A DNA stretch of 64,000 bases from Pseudomonadota bacterium (GTDB lineage Bacteria > Pseudomonadota > Gammaproteobacteria > Burkholderiales > Burkholderiaceae_C). Where the stretch lies: NCBI GenBank assembly GCA_021845505.1, contig JAJZVU010000013.1:1-64000 (forward strand), written 5' to 3'. Position 1 is the first letter of the stretch; each line of letters begins with the position of its first letter. Under the pieces are notes generated by a model that had not been told where the DNA came from, did no database searches, and was given only the letters and a program-made list of their open reading frames with translations. This document shows positions 62,297-64,000 of the stretch, one piece after another. Made by a program: the position numbers and the translations under genes.

Positions 62297-64000
62297 ATGG
62301 ACCCACGCCCGCCTTCCTCGCGCTCGTCCGGCGCCCGCCCCTACCGGGCGGGCGCGATGCCGCGCTGGCTGCCGTGGCTGGCCGTGCTGGCGGTGGCGCT
62401 GGTGGGCTGGCTGGTCTACATGCCGGGCTTGCACGGCGGCTTCGTGTTCGACGACTTCGGCAACATCGTGCAACAGCCCGCGTTCGCCCCGCAGGCGCTG
62501 CGCCAGCATTTCTGGGCCGCGGTGTGGGCCGGGCGCGCCGGGCCGCTGAGCCGGGCGTTGTCGATGCTCAGCTTCGCCTGGCAGGCCCGGGTGTGGGGCA
62601 TGCAGCCGCAGCCGATGAAGGTGTTCAACGTCCTGCTGCACCTGGGCAACGGCGCGCTGGTGGCCGCGCTGTCGCTGCGCGTCGTGGCCTGGGTGCGCGC
62701 CCGCCAGGTCGAGCAGCGCGGCGCCTCCGACTGGGTCCTGCCGGCGCCGCTGCTGGCGCTGTTCGTGGCCGCGGCGTGGACGCTGGCGCCCATCCAGCTG
62801 ACCGCGGTGCTGTACGTGGTGCAGCGCGAGGAATCGCTGGCCGCGGGGCTGGTGCTGCTGGGCCTGCTCGGCTACTGGCACGGGCGCATGCGCCTGCGGC
62901 GGGCGGTCCAGAGCGGCTCGTCGCGTGTCGGGGCCTGGGCCTGGATCTGGGGAAGCCTGGCCGGCGGCACCGCGCTGGCCGCGCTGGCCAAGGAGACCGG
63001 TGTGCTGCTGCCCGCCTATGCCGCCTTGCTGGAATGGGTGGTGCTGCGGGGCGACTGCGGGGCGCAGCCGGGCAGCCGCACCCAGCGCGACCTGCGCTGC
63101 GCGCTGGGCGGGGTGTACGGGGTGGTCCTGCTGCTGCCCGGGGTGCTCGGACTGGCCTGGCTGCTGCCGGGAATCCTGCATGGCGGCTACTCCCAGCGGC
63201 CCTTCACCCTCGGCCAGCGGCTGCTCACCGAAGGCCGCGTGATGGTCGACTACCTGCACTGGATCCTGCTGCCCACCCCCGACCGCCTCAGCCTCTATCA
63301 CGACGACATCGCGGTCTCGACATCCTGGCTGCGGCCGTGGACGACCGCGGCGTGCTGGGCACTGCTCGCGCTGCTGCTGCTGGCCGGCCTGGCGCTGCGC
63401 AAGCGCGCCCCGCTGGTCTGCCTGGGCATCCTGTGGTTTTTCGTCGGCCAGTCGCCGGTGTCGACCATCGTTCCGCTGGACCTGGCGTACGAGCACCGCA
63501 ACTACCTTCCCAGCTGGGGCGTGCTGCTCGCCGCCTTCGGCCTGCTCGCCGCGTGGAGTCCGCGCCGCCGCGGCAGCTGGCCGGTGTTCGCCGGCACGCT
63601 GTGCGCCGCGCTGGTCGCGCTGTACGCGGGCTTCACCGCACTGCGCGCGCAGGTGTGGGGCAACCCCTACCGGCTGGCCTACTTCGAGGCCACGACCCAT
63701 CCGCGCTCGCCTCGCGCGGCCTACGACCTCGGCCGCGTGCTCTACCTGATGGCACCGGGAGCGCAAAGCCCGCTGTTCCAGCTGGCGACGCGGCAGATGC
63801 TCGATGCCGCCCGGCTGCCCGGCTCCGACATGGAGCCGATGCAGGCGCTGGTGTTCATGCACGCCAAGCTCGGCCTGCCGCTGGCGCCGGGCTGGTGGGC
63901 CGCGCTGCGCGAGGACCTGCGCACCCAGCACCTGGGCCCGGAGAACGTCGGCGCGCTGTACAGCCTGGTGCAATGCGCGGTCGACAAGACCTGCCGCTAC
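62297..64000 (+). CDS. Large polytopic membrane protein, O-mannosyltransferase/TMTC-like (partial, runs off the right edge)
   Basis: 568 residues visible and still open at base 64000. About eleven membrane segments in the first ~460 residues. The N-terminal periplasmic loop contains GFVFDDFGNIVQQ, the DD motif placed as in GT-C glycosyltransferase-like proteins (TMTC/PMT families), and LDLAYEHRNYLPSWG is the conserved ExRxxYLP-type loop seen in these proteins. The hydrophilic part after ~480 (NPYRLAYFEATTHPRSPRAAYDLGRVLYL) looks like the start of TPR-type repeats. Probably glycan or protein glycosylation; the substrate is unknown. A -10-like CACAAT (62281-62286) ends 10 nt before the ATG. Confidence 0.75.
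   Translation, partial: MDPRPPSSRSSGARPYRAGAMPRWLPWLAVLAVALVGWLVYMPGLHGGFVFDDFGNIVQQPAFAPQALRQHFWAAVWAGRAGPLSRALSMLSFAWQARVWGMQPQPMKVFNVLLHLGNGALVAALSLRVVAWVRARQVEQRGASDWVLPAPLLALFVAAAWTLAPIQLTAVLYVVQREESLAAGLVLLGLLGYWHGRMRLRRAVQSGSSRVGAWAWIWGSLAGGTALAALAKETGVLLPAYAALLEWVVLRGDCGAQPGSRTQRDLRCALGGVYGVVLLLPGVLGLAWLLPGILHGGYSQRPFTLGQRLLTEGRVMVDYLHWILLPTPDRLSLYHDDIAVSTSWLRPWTTAACWALLALLLLAGLALRKRAPLVCLGILWFFVGQSPVSTIVPLDLAYEHRNYLPSWGVLLAAFGLLAAWSPRRRGSWPVFAGTLCAALVALYAGFTALRAQVWGNPYRLAYFEATTHPRSPRAAYDLGRVLYLMAPGAQSPLFQLATRQMLDAARLPGSDMEPMQALVFMHAKLGLPLAPGWWAALREDLRTQHLGPENVGALYSLVQCAVDKTCRY

Overview
The window looks like ordinary chromosome from a very GC-rich betaproteobacterium, most likely Burkholderiales. 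Points in favour: the gene order lysA-lptM-cyaY-(gap)-pilMNOPQ-aroK-aroB-dgt; a two-gene ResB/CcsA cytochrome c maturation system; a Burkholderia-type general porin; dusB-fis-purH-ruvC; and CIRCE-controlled groESL. Opposite-strand open frames are long throughout, as expected at this GC content, and are not genes. I found no tRNA, rRNA, insertion sequence, prophage or CRISPR array. Genus and species cannot be decided from the sequence alone.

Layout. 1-4.2 kb: ilvA (runs off the left edge), an apparently unannotated small RNA, an OsmC-family gene, coq7 and a major porin. 4.4-17 kb: signalling and envelope genes, with an HDOD-GAF protein divergent from a soluble PAS/GAF diguanylate cyclase, a Fur-family regulator, an O-antigen-ligase-like protein, a DMT transporter coupled to a TRIC channel, a Crp/Fnr regulator under an FNR-like box, a DUF2249 gene behind an NsrR-like operator, a HIT protein, a histidine-box membrane hydroxylase and a second, membrane-anchored diguanylate cyclase. 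17-20 kb: a cupin, an unrecognised Lys-rich helical protein preceded by a perfect 32-bp palindrome, and an aminotransferase/MarR divergent pair with interlocked promoters and paired operators. 20-31 kb: groESL, engB, resB-ccsA, msrPQ, lysA, lptM, cyaY. 31-39.5 kb: type IV pilus assembly genes pilMNOPQ, then aroK, aroB and dgt. 39.6-45.3 kb: a MarR-controlled tripartite EmrAB/NodT-type efflux operon and a histidine phosphatase. 45.3-53.3 kb: ruvBA, fabA, leuA with a candidate leader peptide, ruvC, purH, fis, dusB. 53.4-60.8 kb: an acyl-CoA/HMG-CoA catabolic run ending in thiolase-aceK. 61-64 kb: a class V aminotransferase and a large polytopic membrane protein cut by the right edge.

The genes are mostly textbook; the less expected material lies between them. 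The best candidates for something new are: (1) a ~100-nt small RNA at 1359-1460 with a near-consensus promoter, three hairpins, two CUCCUCC anti-Shine-Dalgarno motifs and an intrinsic terminator; (2) the divergent aminotransferase/marR control region, where a GTCAAC-ATG-GTTGAC operator contains the marR start codon; (3) an NsrR-like operator before the DUF2249 gene next to a cluster-less Fnr-type regulator; (4) the 32-bp palindrome plus unknown helical protein at 17.8-18.3 kb; and (5) a recurring arrangement in which a -10 box sits 4 to 10 nt before the start codon, suggesting leaderless or near-leaderless mRNAs.
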